From positions 1,116,001 to 1,180,000 of the forward strand of contig JAGMVK010000016.1 in NCBI GenBank assembly GCA_020747065.1: a stretch of 64,000 bases of DNA, given 5' to 3'. The translations under genes were made by a program, and so were the position numbers. Shown piece after piece: positions 11,843-22,487 of the stretch. The notes under the pieces were generated by a model, which saw only the letters and a list, made by a program, of their open reading frames with translations, was not told the DNA's origin and ran no database searches. The stretch is from Cadophora sp. MPI-SDFR-AT-0126. Its lineage: Eukaryota > Ascomycota > Leotiomycetes > Helotiales > Ploettnerulaceae. Each line of letters begins with the position of its first letter. Position 1 is the stretch's first letter.

Positions 11843-13019
11843 ATGGCGACCCCTACAACAGATCTCCTCCTCGGCCCATTAACAACACCATTCATCGCAC
11901 CCCCATCCTGCAACAGCATAACCGTAGCCTTCGAATCCCCCTCCTACTCTCCCTACGTCTACCCACGACGCTTCTCCTCCATCGCATCCAGCTGCTTCCC
12001 ATCCAACTACCCTCTCGGAAACGCCGCCTTCACATCCATATTCATCGCCTACGGCCAACAAGACCAGCACGTCTACTACTCTCCCGGAATCTGTCCCAGC
12101 GGATGGAGCGAGAACATTGCTGGGACGTCCGGGGCGGAAACGACGGCGTTTTGCTGTCAGCCTGGTTTCCATGCTCAGACTTCGCCGGCGGTTAATCCAC
12201 CGGGGGGAGTGTCGACGTTGTGTACGTCGAGGATTGAGGAGACGGTGATTAGTACTGTTGCGTATACGGGTGATGGGGAGGTTGAGGGGAATACCGCGAC
12301 GTTTACTTTCGAGGGGAATAATGTCCCTGCGGGAGCAATTTGTAAGAGAGCCTCATCTCGTTTATGTGTCTTGTGTTGATCATGGCTACGATCAAAAGTC
12401 ATCTTTCTTCTCAAAGCCAGCCTAGTAGGGTGCTTGCTAACATTCTTGCTACCTAGGGATCAGGTACAAATCAGAAGATTTCACCGACGCCTCCACAATA
12501 TCAGGCTCAACCCCAACTCCAACTACAAATTCTTCATTATCAGTCTCATCAAACTCATCACCAAGATCTACAAGCGCAAATTCTAGCGAAACAGGCTCTT
12601 TCGACAAACAGCAACCTCCCCTATCTACCGGTCCTGGTTCAAATTCAACATCAACTCCCACCCCAGAATCCACGCCATCCCATGGCCTTTCAACAGCCGC
12701 AAAGATCGGTCTAGGAGTCGGAATTCCCCTTGCTGCACTTTCTGCTCTCTTGATAGCGGTGCTCCTTTTCTTCAGAAATCGCGGAAAGCGGTTAGCTGCG
12801 GCAACGGCGATGGGAGTACAGGGAGAGGGTATGGACTCAGAGAGTAAAGGTCCAGCAGAGTTGTCGTGTAGTTCGGTCAAGCGACGAAGCGAGTTGCCTT
12901 GTTCGGGGGTTGGGAATGGGACGATGGGAAGGGCTGAGTTGAATGGTTGTGAGGATGGAGGAGGGAGGACAGGTAGTGGCGTGCATGAGCTGCCTGCATC
13001 CTCCCTAACAGATTCATGA
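11843..13019 (+). CDS. Single-pass membrane protein with Cys-containing ectodomain
   Basis: Two exons, 11843-12341 and 12457-13019, with a 115-bp intron (donor gtaaga, branch GCTAAC), give 353 residues. Residues 1-~165 form a globular part with several Cys (ICPSGW, FCCQPGFH, LCTSR). A Ser/Thr/Pro-rich stalk follows at ~175-255, then one strong transmembrane helix (GVGIPLAALSALLIAVLLFF), a stop-transfer basic cluster (RNRGKR), and a ~90-residue cytoplasmic tail. There is no cleavable signal peptide at the N-terminus, although the layout (ectodomain, stalk, helix, tail) is that of a type I-like surface protein or wall sensor. This architecture is common in filamentous fungi and mostly uncharacterised. 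A role in surface sensing is only an inference. Confidence 0.75.
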
Positions 13020-13908
13020 GACTTAGCGTTTACATGTGTCCATTCATTCAGTACATTTCTCATAACATGCATAAATTATAACACCCTACCGTCTCTCACA
13101 CACATTATCCCATCCCGTCATACCCATCTCCTCCCTTCCTTTTCCCCCTCCCCTCATCTCCACAAAGAATCTTCCTCACGCCCCGCCCACGGACGGAAAA
13201 AGCGCAACGAAAATCTCACATTCAAGGAGAATATATGTTCCAAAAATTCTCTACCGGGTACAAAGCCCAGTAGAAGATGGTCTTGATTAGTTTTCAATCA
13301 GCAAAAACACACGCTCGGATTATCTCCTCACTGCGATGCGTAAAGCCCTTGCACTAGGATAGGGAAGAAAGAGGGTTTGGAGGGAAGGGGGGAGGAGGTA
13401 TTTGTACTTGAGGAGGAGGGAGGGTGAGTCATGGATGAGTCATGGGTTGGGATTGAATGTGGGAGTGGTAGTGATAGTGGGAGTCATTGTAAATAGCTCG
13501 GCTGCTGCCTTGAGTTGGGCTCCACGGCAGGATCGTGAATCATTACTGTCATTCACCAGCTGTAATGTGACTACAAAATTGGGTGAGCAGGGCTTGATTC
13601 TTGAGATATAATTTGCAATTGCGCATCACCCAATCATTTATTGAAAGTATGGCTCACTAGGTAGAAATACCATGTTTGGCACGTGACACTTTTGCCCTGG
13701 ATCCACCGTTCTTAAGCGAGCCTGGTATTCACGGACATGACAACAAAGACTGCAAAATTACTACTTTGGAATCTTTAATTAGGCCCGAATCACAGAAGAT
13801 TTTCTAAACAGTACAGGCGCATTCCTCTGTGATTATATTCAGAGGAGAAAAACCCAGAAAAAGAAGAAGGAAAAGTCTAGCCCGGTATTCCTCCACCTGC
13901 ATCCCATT
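13020..13908. other. Convergent intergenic region
   Basis: About 0.9 kb between the convergent membrane-protein and CoA-ligase genes. It has C/T-rich stretches near 13080-13170 and G-rich stretches near 13370-13450, and no convincing coding frame. Confidence 0.4.
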
Positions 13909-15682
13909 TCAGAACCGCGCCTTAATCTCCTTCTGCAAAATCTCCGCATCGCGCTTCGCCCATTCCCGCATCACCTTCCTCTGTATCTTGCCGCTCGCCA
14001 ACTTAGGTACCTCATTAACAAAGGATACCCCACCAGCCAAGTGCTTGTGCTTGGCGACCCTCGGCTTGATCCATTCCTGAATATCCTCTGGCCTAATCTT
14101 CCCTTTTGCCGAGTCTTGAATGGCAACATATGCACGAGGCCGCTCTTCATCATGGAGAATGACCCCGACAACAGCTGCATCTGCAATATCCTGATGTTCT
14201 AATAGTGCTGCTTCGAGCTCGGCGGGCGAGACCTGCAGACCGTTGACTTTGATGAGTTCCTACGTTTCGTTAGTGGACTACCTTTTCCACTGAGACAAGC
14301 GAGCTAGCTTACCTTCTTCCGATCCACAATCCAGAAATATCCTCTCTCATCACAGACTGCAACATCACCCGTCTTCAGCCATCGATCAGGCGTAATCGTA
14401 TTCTTCGTAGCTTCCTCATTCCTCCAATACCTCAAACAGACCTGCGGACCTCTGATCCAGAGCTCACCTCGCTCCCCAACACCAACCTCCTTGCCGTCAT
14501 CATCGACCAGCATACATTCCGTATTGGCGCACAACAGGCCCACACTCCCAGTGTTGTCATCGAATGCGAACGGTACGGCAATACCACCAGTGGTCACCTC
14601 GGTCATTCCCCAGCCCTGCGTGATCCGCATCTTAAACCGAGTTGAGACGTCTGTTTGCAGCTCTCTCGATAGCGGCGCGGCACCGCATAATGCGGTCTTG
14701 ACACTGCTGAGATCGTACTTTGTCGTCTCGGGACGTTTGCTCAACATGACGAGGATGGGAGGCGCTACGTGCAGCTCCGTGATCTTGAAGTCCTGAATAG
14801 CTTTGAGGTAATCTTCATACACGAATTGAGTCACGACGTACACCGGGATCTGGAGTTTCAGAGCCATCATGATTGTCCAGAGTTGGCCGTAGGCGTGGTA
14901 GAGGGGCAGAAACCCGAGCCAGCGTTCTGGAGGTGCGGTCTCGCGAGTGAATGGTTGGTGGATGAATTTCATGACCATGGTCTGCTCGATGTTGGAAATG
15001 AGGTTTTTGTGACTGATGCACACTCCCTTTGGAAGACCTGTCGTTCCAGAAGAGTAGTTTATCGTCGCTACTGTCTTCGTCGTTTCTTCGGGTGTAAGTT
15101 TCGGCCATGAGAACCCTTTCGCTTCTTCATCTGATCCTAGCATTTCTCTCCAGTCCTTAACGCCATCAACTGTCTGATTTGGCTTGTCTGAAAATTGGAA
15201 AACTCTATGTTTCGGAAGCCCGGCTTCTTTGGCAGCTTGGATAGCTGTCTTAAGAAGACTTGGATAAGCCAGCAGGACTCGCGCTTGAGTGTCCTTAAGC
15301 TGATAGACCATTTCTTTAGAGTCAGTCAGCCCACGCATTCTATTCCGGACGATACGAAGAGCTCACCAGGAACAGTGTAGATTGGATTTGCTCCGCTGAA
15401 AGCATATCCATTTCCAGATATGCCGAGATATGCCACGGGAACAAATATGTGATTAGGAGTAAAAATCATCACCACATCTCCCTTCTTCAAACCCACTTTT
15501 CCCAAACCAACGCCTAATCTCTTCACCCATTGCATCGTTTGAGCAGGCGACAATGAATTACTGGGATCCTTCGTATCGCGCCATAATGGCTCAGTTGACG
15601 GGGAGCTTCCTTCTGGGAAAACATACGTCAACAAGTCCACCTTGGGGATGTCGATGTCTGGGAGAAGCGATTTGAATGGCAT
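13909..15682 (-). CDS. 4-coumarate:CoA ligase-like acyl-CoA synthetase (ANL superfamily)
   Basis: Three exons, 15682-15367, 15313-14313 and 14259-13909, separated by two 53-bp introns, give 555 residues. It adenylates a carboxylate with ATP and passes it to CoA. Visible motifs: SSGTTGLPKG at 193-202 (phosphate loop), QGWGMTE at ~338-344, GERGELWIRGP, and TGDVAVCDERGYFW near 420-434. The hinge and substrate-contact segment VDRKKELIKVNG is rebuilt across the second intron. Near the end SGKIQRKVMREW holds the catalytic lysine. The length matches fungal 4CL-like enzymes. The C-terminus is KARF, so there is no SKL-type peroxisomal signal, unlike many relatives. I chose the ATG at 15682 (MPFKSLLPD); an in-frame ATG 69 bases earlier would add an unlikely leader. 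The substrate is unknown. Confidence 0.9.
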
Positions 15683-16622
15683 ACTGTCGTGAAAGATTGA
15701 AAATTGAAATTTAAGGTCTGAGAAAGAATTTCCAGTGCGTTTAAATTGCATTGAAATCGCTTTGAAATACGGAAGTAAACAAGGTTTCGGCAGTTCATAG
15801 AGAGTTTAATGCGGGGTTCCGTTACCGAGGGGGTTTCCGGCATTCTCGGCCAAATTGACGCCTCTAACACTGGTGAAATATATGACTTCTAAATCAGACC
15901 GTTACCCACGTACATTTCAAATCAAGAAAATTTGTGAACAAGATAGGATTTTGTGATGTAAATTGATAAAATGAAGCAGTAAGTGAATCACGTGTGCGGG
16001 GGGTCCAGGAAAAAATACACTCCACTCTACCTTGGCGATCATCAGACGGTACAAAGGTTCGACGTGAATAAACTTCATAATAAGCAATACTATCATCTAC
16101 TGGAAAAATGCTGCTCTGGATGAAGCACTGGGTGCGAATCAACTCTTGAAACATGGATTGGCTGAGATCTGTGGATAGAAGCAACCGACTATTTACGTCG
16201 CATATTAGCACAATCGACGGTCTTTATTCCACGGAACTCCTTAGTGCAGAGGCCCTTAGAGGCACATCTGTCATGCAATTTCGCGTCCGGATATCCAGCC
16301 CCAGCCTGGACATCCGCGATACGGAAACTTTTTGCCTGTTCGCTAAAATAGGCGAGCCCCCTTTCTACAGATCCGAGATGTACATCCGTCAATCATGCCT
16401 TGACGCGCAACATCTTCTTTCAGACGTAGGATTGCGCCGACTTGATGTTTCATTCCAGTTCTGAGGGGATTATAAGAAGGAAACCAAACCCAATGAAAAA
16501 AAAAAAAAAAGAATAACAATCATCTTCTCTTGCTTTCACAATCAACTCCCACGTTGCTCACTCGAACTTCCACAGATACGCCCAACACAAAGTAAACAAC
16601 ACCCCCGACAACACGACTCAAC
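15683..16622. other. Divergent promoter region, CoA ligase / DJ-1-like gene
   Basis: About 0.94 kb between divergent starts. A run of 14 or more A's lies near 16497-16510, about 115 bases before the DJ-1-like start, followed by a C/A-rich leader. Small frames on both strands around 16150-16460 carry no motif. No further gene is assigned. Confidence 0.4.
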
Positions 16623-17294
16623 ATGGCACCTATCCAGTTCGGCATCCTCATGATCCCATACCAAATGCTCGACGTCAGCGGGCCCGTCGACATCCTCTCC
16701 TCCTCCTCTAAAGCCCTCATTGCCCATTACGAAGCAGCCGGCCTCTTCCCAGGTATGGCCGGCCTCAGCTCAAAAGCCATCGACATCGAATTCCACCACA
16801 TCAACACCACCATGGAGCCCGTTCTTATGACCGCAAACATCAATCTCCTCCCCACCACCACCGTAGACACCTGTCCCCCTCTCGACTACCTGCTGATCGG
16901 CGGTCCCGACCCCCTCACATTCAAACTCGACGAGAAGTTCGCGGATTTCATCCGGAAACACGTCGATGCTGGCAAAGGCGTATTCACCACCTGTACTGGC
17001 GGTCTGGCTATCTCCTCGTCGGGTGTTCTGGATGGGCGCACGGCAACGACTAATCATCAAGCTCTGGACATGGCTAGGCAGTTGAGACCGCAGGTCAACT
17101 GGGTCAAGGAACAGTGGGTTGAGGATGGACAGTTTTGGACTGCGGGTGGGGCGTGTGCTGGGATGGATATGTTTTCGCATTGGGTGGCGAAGCATTATGC
17201 GCCTGAGATTGCGCAGGTGGGCTTGGCTGGGCTGGATTTTGAACCACGGGACATTGAGGGGAAGAGGGCCTTGAGGGCTGAGCAGGTTGTGTGA
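16623..17294 (+). CDS. DJ-1/PfpI family protein
   Basis: Intronless 223-residue protein of the DJ-1/PfpI (class I glutamine amidotransferase-like) superfamily. The start MAPIQFGILMIPYQMLDVSG is typical of the isonitrile-hydratase-like and transcription-regulator-like branch. The nucleophile elbow is FTTCTGGLAI with Cys124, followed by a TNHQAL segment with His145, a candidate partner. FWTAGGACAGMDM is the usual late conserved segment. No helix-turn-helix domain is attached, so it is a stand-alone cytosolic enzyme-like protein. The reaction cannot be decided: isonitrile hydratase-like, glyoxalase-like or chaperone roles all occur in the family. It converges on the HET gene with a 272-bp gap. 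Confidence 0.88.
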   Translation: MAPIQFGILMIPYQMLDVSGPVDILSSSSKALIAHYEAAGLFPGMAGLSSKAIDIEFHHINTTMEPVLMTANINLLPTTTVDTCPPLDYLLIGGPDPLTFKLDEKFADFIRKHVDAGKGVFTTCTGGLAISSSGVLDGRTATTNHQALDMARQLRPQVNWVKEQWVEDGQFWTAGGACAGMDMFSHWVAKHYAPEIAQVGLAGLDFEPRDIEGKRALRAEQVV

Positions 17295-17566
17295 GATGGA
17301 AGTGAGAAGTGATACGATCGAAGGAACAGGAGACCCCGGATATAAAACCAAGTCATTCAGTCAATAAGCAGCTTAGGAAGGACTTTATTAACCAGCATTT
17401 GATCATGCGCTGAAACGGAAAATTTAAAGTGAAATCTAAAGTGAAGCTCCAACAGTTGCTCCTTGATTGTATCAGCTTGCTCCGTCGCGGAAAGTTTCAA
17501 CCGGCAAACAGTCTCGCAACCAAGATTGTCTCGATCTCTTACCAACAGTGTAGTATCACTTTATAC

Positions 17567-20215
17567 TCAAACGATCTGAAACGTCTGCATCTCTCCAGCT
17601 GGTGCTTCTCCCAGCATTGACCCATGAAAGTAGCAACAGCCAACAAGCCTGAACTTCCCACCAGTCTCCTCTCGCAATAGAAATGGAGTCCGGGCACCAT
17701 TGATAATGCAAATGATATCGCCTTCTTTACAATGAGGCGGAACCGAACCCATACGTCCTCCAGCGGATACACAGAATCTTTTCCGCAGCAGACAGTGCCC
17801 GGTGAAACTGTTGAAACGACTTGCCCTTTCGGTCACTTCTAAGAGCTTGCGACTGAATTCTTGGGATATCTCATCAGTATCGCCTCTCTCTGCCTGAGCG
17901 AGGATCTCCTCTTTCATATTCTTGAGTTCGTAAAAGGCTGCATAGTCAAGGAGACATTGCTCCGTGCTTGGCTGCGAATTAGCACCATAGGAACTGCGGT
18001 TTCCGAGAACAGTTCGTACGAAAGCTTCCAAAAATGGCTCGTTTGTGAACGGGTAGGGGTCTTGTACCAGAGATTTCGCAAGCGCTTCTACTCTATGGAA
18101 CCAATCTCTCGTATAGACGTCGACGATTTCTAGTCTCAATTCTGGCTCCAGAAGGAGTGGCTCTGACATCACCTTAACTTTGTCGAAACTAAAGCCTCGC
18201 AAATAAATCATGAATTGGTCGTCCTGAGGGAAGTGTATGGACGGCGGGTACTGCGATCCTGCTCGGTAATCGATATCGGCAATCGGAGCTGTCTTTGTTT
18301 GACTCCAGTCTGGCACCCAGGACGGTAGATCTTGAATGTTACGGTTGAAGCCAATGCCAGCGATTGTGAGGGGGTTGAAGACATTTTCGTCCTGCCCCGC
18401 CATTCTTCGAGAAAGAATCAGTCGCATCGCCCTCGTGTACACCATACGAGCAGTGACTTCAGAACCATACTCAGGGCATATCAGATCACGGGACTGATCT
18501 GTTGTCATTCCGAGCAGTGCATAGATCTTGTCGCGTGGATCGGTAGATCCTGCATGCATACACATACTTAGAGCATGCTCAAGAGTAAATGCTAGTTCGT
18601 ATTTAACATCTCCGCGAAATTCAAGCATAGAATCCACGTTGTGCAGCCCCATGTTGTACTCTTCTCGTAAAGTGCTCTGTACGTATGGATCCGAGGACTG
18701 GAACCGTTGTAGCAGGTTTTGATCATAGATCACGTTGACTGCCTGAGCAAGGTACCTCCAGTCCAAACATATATCACCGTAGAATACAATCAAATCTCGG
18801 GCAAAAACAGCTTCTTGAATGATCCACACTCGTCGAAACCAAGGGTTCGCGAAAAAGGCAACAAGCGCATCCCATTGTGCTGCTTTAGATTCACCCTGAT
18901 AGACGGCTTTGAATGTTGCAGGATCGTGTCCAAGGATATCATGTCTGTAGAATAGCTCGGCAAAATGAGATTGAACCAAGTAGGCATCTGGTTGAGGAGT
19001 AGGTTTGTCAAACTCGACGACGGGGTGGTCCTGCCTCAAGAATGCCAATACTCTGGCCGCCCCTTGATATATTTCCCTCATCATCTGGACTTGATACTGC
19101 TTCTCACGATTTCCGTCACCAGCTTCCTGATTTATACACACCTGATCGATCCAAATCATTCGATCTTGCCATGGAGAACGCCGTCTATGGATGATATCAT
19201 ATGCGCTTCTGGTGACTTCCAGATCGAGATGATCTACCACAATGGACTTCTCCTTCGAGGGATCACCCCAAACATAGGAGATTGCTTCATAGGTCGGAGG
19301 ATTATCAAGTGATACGATAATTGTACGGCATTTCACTTCTTCCGTCGATGCGCCCTTTAACACTTTGAGCAGTCGAAAGTTGCGCCTGTGCCTTGGACTC
19401 TCATTGTACAGTGGCGTGTACTGATATGGCAATCGCTGTCTCGAGACCATGATGGCATCTTTTCGAGTGACAATGCCAAGCTTCTGACCCCAATGTCGTA
19501 CGTAACGATTCAATCGAAACATGACTCTTTGAAGCATATACCGTGGGATGGTCTCCAGTGGCTTGCCCGGGACCTGCATTTCGGGAGCTGATCGCGCCAT
19601 TGACATGGTCCAGCCCGGGTCGAAAGTGATCATGCCCACAATGAGAAAGCCAATCCACGAAAAAACTACCAATGGCATGGAGAATAAGGGTCGCAATAAG
19701 AAGATGAGTGCCACAGTACAAAGGTACACTACGTCTAAGACAATGCCTATCATCACCCATCGGATCTCTGTGTGATCAGAGATGTCCTCATAGGTGTACC
19801 AGATGAGTGGGGAGAAGAAAGTATCGAAACACAAATACGACCCGAGTAATCTTGTGAAGCTCCTCGAAATCCAAGGAAGTGTAGACAGGATCACCAAGAT
19901 GACCACAGCAGCCGCTGGACGCTGTTTGCTCACCGCCGCAAATGATAACAGTAGAATCGGCAAAACGCTGAGTGATTTCCAGCTCAATGGAGAGCCTATG
20001 ATGAAATCAAGGAAAAAGACAACCAATGCCGCGAAAGACGGTTTCAAGCAGTGCCAAATGACGACACTGATGGAGGCGTTAAAAGCTTCCTGCTTCGTAT
20101 CGCGATCTTGTGGAGGGGCTGATATGGTGATAGCTTTGCGAAGAGCCTGAGCGGAGTCATCCATGTCCCGGATTCGGGCATCCAGCTCGGGTACCAATAT
20201 GTTGAGAGGCCCCAT
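17567..20215 (-). CDS. HET-domain protein with N-terminal transmembrane segments
   Basis: Intronless, 882 residues from the ATG at 20215 (MGPLNILVPELD); the frame extends slightly upstream but without an ATG. About five or six hydrophobic helices lie within residues ~45-215 (for example AAVVILVILSTLPWI and VVYLCTVALIFLL). A heterokaryon-incompatibility (HET) domain follows, with the hallmarks YEAISYVWGD, MIWIDQVCINQ and FANPWFRRVWIIQE. The downstream segment LGMTTDQSRDLICPEY is also typical. HET proteins trigger cell death when unlike fungal individuals fuse; they resemble TIR-like signalling domains. Membrane tethering of a HET domain is a recognised but minority architecture. The C-terminal ~130 residues (GDIICIINGARTPFLLRE) match the usual HET-protein tail. 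The partner or trigger is unknown. Confidence 0.9.
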   Translation of the reverse strand: MGPLNILVPELDARIRDMDDSAQALRKAITISAPPQDRDTKQEAFNASISVVIWHCLKPSFAALVVFFLDFIIGSPLSWKSLSVLPILLLSFAAVSKQRPAAAVVILVILSTLPWISRSFTRLLGSYLCFDTFFSPLIWYTYEDISDHTEIRWVMIGIVLDVVYLCTVALIFLLRPLFSMPLVVFSWIGFLIVGMITFDPGWTMSMARSAPEMQVPGKPLETIPRYMLQRVMFRLNRYVRHWGQKLGIVTRKDAIMVSRQRLPYQYTPLYNESPRHRRNFRLLKVLKGASTEEVKCRTIIVSLDNPPTYEAISYVWGDPSKEKSIVVDHLDLEVTRSAYDIIHRRRSPWQDRMIWIDQVCINQEAGDGNREKQYQVQMMREIYQGAARVLAFLRQDHPVVEFDKPTPQPDAYLVQSHFAELFYRHDILGHDPATFKAVYQGESKAAQWDALVAFFANPWFRRVWIIQEAVFARDLIVFYGDICLDWRYLAQAVNVIYDQNLLQRFQSSDPYVQSTLREEYNMGLHNVDSMLEFRGDVKYELAFTLEHALSMCMHAGSTDPRDKIYALLGMTTDQSRDLICPEYGSEVTARMVYTRAMRLILSRRMAGQDENVFNPLTIAGIGFNRNIQDLPSWVPDWSQTKTAPIADIDYRAGSQYPPSIHFPQDDQFMIYLRGFSFDKVKVMSEPLLLEPELRLEIVDVYTRDWFHRVEALAKSLVQDPYPFTNEPFLEAFVRTVLGNRSSYGANSQPSTEQCLLDYAAFYELKNMKEEILAQAERGDTDEISQEFSRKLLEVTERASRFNSFTGHCLLRKRFCVSAGGRMGSVPPHCKEGDIICIINGARTPFLLREETGGKFRLVGCCYFHGSMLGEAPAGEMQTFQIV

Positions 20216-20713
20216 GACAGCGGCGGCTCGCAATGGTTCTGTTGGCGAGATTGAACATAGCGGAGGAAAAGAAGGGGAAAATGAGGATGTTGTTCACAGA
20301 GTCGCGCCTGTCGCTTGTTCAGCCCCTAAGCGGGCGGGGCTGGCATACTGCTGGCGTCGCTAGAATGACCTGTAAAAGAAGCTCATGTTTTCATCTTGGG
20401 GGCCTTCAGCTGTGCCTGAGAATTGACTGACCAACCCCTCATTCTGGCAGGAGGATGATCCACGGAGATGCCCCTTAAAAGTTACTGGAGGAAAGACAAA
20501 CCAGCTTTATATTAACCGGAGGCAAGAGACCTTAAATGATGTAAGCTTTTATCCCGAGGTTTGCAATATTCCTCTTTGATGGGTGCCAAGATCATCCACC
20601 AATAAACTGCGAGCACGCAAAAGGAAGATATTAAAGGACGCTCCCCTTCTCCGATTTTCTTCTTGGCTACTGCACCCTTTTTGAACATATATCGTTCTTA
20701 CAAAAGCATTGTT
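20216..20713. other. Divergent promoter region, HET protein / polygalacturonase
   Basis: About 0.5 kb between divergent genes. It contains AT-rich stretches near 20500-20520 and 20690-20700 that could serve as core promoter elements for the pectinase. No gene is seen. Confidence 0.4.
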
Positions 20714-22112
20714 ATGTTGTCCTCTTTGACTTTTCTCTCGGCTTTTCTGGCCACCACCACTGGAGTCTTGGCAAACCCAGTGGCACTTGCAGGCCCGCAA
20801 CCAACACCTCCACCGAGCTTGAAAGATGCTGTTGCCAAAAGAGCAACATCCTGTACTTTCAGTGGCTCAAATGGGTACTCTTTGGCTTCAGTTTCCAAAG
20901 CCTCTTGTGCTACTATCGTGCTTTCTTCTCTTGCGGTGCCATCTGGAATTACACTTAAGCTTGAAGGACTCAATGATGGAACTACAGTGAGTCAATTGCT
21001 CTACCCAAAGGCACAATGTGGAAATCGGATCTAAAAATTAGTATAGGTGGTCTTCCAAGGAACTACAACTTGGGGATATAAGGAATGGGAGGGGTCGCTT
21101 GTGTCAATTAGTGGAAACAAGTAAGAGCTACATGCCAAGACCTGCTTCGGCTAACCAATGGTCCGTCAGGATCACTATCAAAGGCGACCCAGGATCAGTA
21201 CTCGATGGTCAAGGTGCGCTTTGGTGAGTACATTTTTTCTTGAGATTCTGAAGTGTCCCGGGAAATACCTAGGCACTTGATGCTATTTGTGGACCTGTAT
21301 GGTTGACGAGCAGCATGCACCAATGTAAACATATCCATAACGGAACCGCTGACCCTCAAACTTCTAGGTGGGATGGTCTAGGCGGAAACGGCGGAAAGAT
21401 CAAGCCCAAGTTCTTCAAGGCAAACGACCTCACCGACTCTCTCATCCAAGGCATCACAATCAAAAATGCACCCAAAAACTCCTTCAGTCTCAATCGCGTC
21501 ACGAGACTCACCGTCAAAGACGTCACTGTTGACGACTCCGCTGGAAACTATGCCACAGGTGGCCACAATACTGATGGCTTCAACATCAATAATGCGGATC
21601 AGGTCTACTTCAGCGGAGTCAAGGTGTGGAACCAGGACGACTGCATGAATGTCAACAGCGGCACAAACATCTACTGGACCAATGGCTTTTGCTCAGGAGG
21701 CCATGGACTCTCAATCGGCTCCGTTGCCGATGGTGCCGTCGTTCGAAATGTGACATTTGAGAATACTACTTTGGAAAAACAACAACAGTCCGTCCGAATC
21801 AAGACAAACTCCGGAGCAGTAGCAAGCGTGTCAGACATTTATTACCGGAACATAGTCTTTAATGGGGGAACTGACTATGGAATCATCGTTGATCAGTCTT
21901 ATGGCGGCACCAAGCATCAACCAACGAATGGCGTAACGATCAACAACTTCCAGTTGAAGAATGTCACTGGGACTGTGGATAGTGGCGCTACTCAGATCTT
22001 GGTTGAGTGTGGCGTGGGCAGTTGCACGAACTGGGTTTGGTCGGGCGTGAAGGTGACAGGAGGCAAGAAGTCGACTGCATGCTTGAATTTGCCGAGTGGA
22101 ATCTCTTGCTAG
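20714..22112 (+). CDS. Endopolygalacturonase (glycoside hydrolase family 28)
   Basis: Four exons, 20714-20986, 21047-21120, 21170-21223 and 21368-22112, give 381 residues. The protein hydrolyses alpha-1,4 bonds in polygalacturonic acid of plant pectin. A signal peptide ([16 protein letters not shown]) is followed by a short propeptide ending in Lys-Arg (AVAKR), a Kex2-type site. GH28 active-site motifs are all present: [23 protein letters not shown] and RIKT, supplying the three catalytic Asp, the His and the substrate-binding Arg/Lys. The C-terminal cysteine pairs ([18 protein letters not shown]) are as in known endo-PGs. The third intron is longer than its neighbours (144 bp). The start is the ATG at 20714, which gives a proper signal peptide; an upstream in-frame ATG would add 17 residues in front of it. 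It converges on the expansin-like gene. Confidence 0.95.
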
Positions 22113-22487
22113 TTGCTCGTATATTGAGACTTCGAGCTGCGAAAGTGGACTTGTACATATGACGGTCACACGGGCGGAGGTCAGTCACATAAGGGAGAGT
22201 GTAGGTAGCATGTATGAGAACCCGAACTTGTCTGAATTCTCCATGGCTAGCACTTAGCCATACGGGCGAGCTAAACCCCATTAAAAGCTCAAATATGAGC
22301 CTGGCTCACAGATGTAGGTATGTACAGTGAAGAAGAATTTGCTCCTAAGAAGTTGTACCCCAGGTACAACGCCAAATCACCCATGCTCAAACCCTATCGT
22401 TTCATCGAAAAGAAGTAATGCACCAATCTCCCTATCCCCAGAGAAAAACCTCGTCAACAAGCGAGAAGTCAACAGATTTCGACACGC
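22113..22487. other. Convergent spacer, polygalacturonase/expansin-like
   Basis: 375 bp that should carry both 3' UTRs. No coding frame or repeat was recognised. Confidence 0.5.

Noticed and set aside
20216..20233. Six-codon upstream extension of the HET protein
   Set aside because: The extension begins with TTG, not ATG; the first ATG in frame is at 20215.
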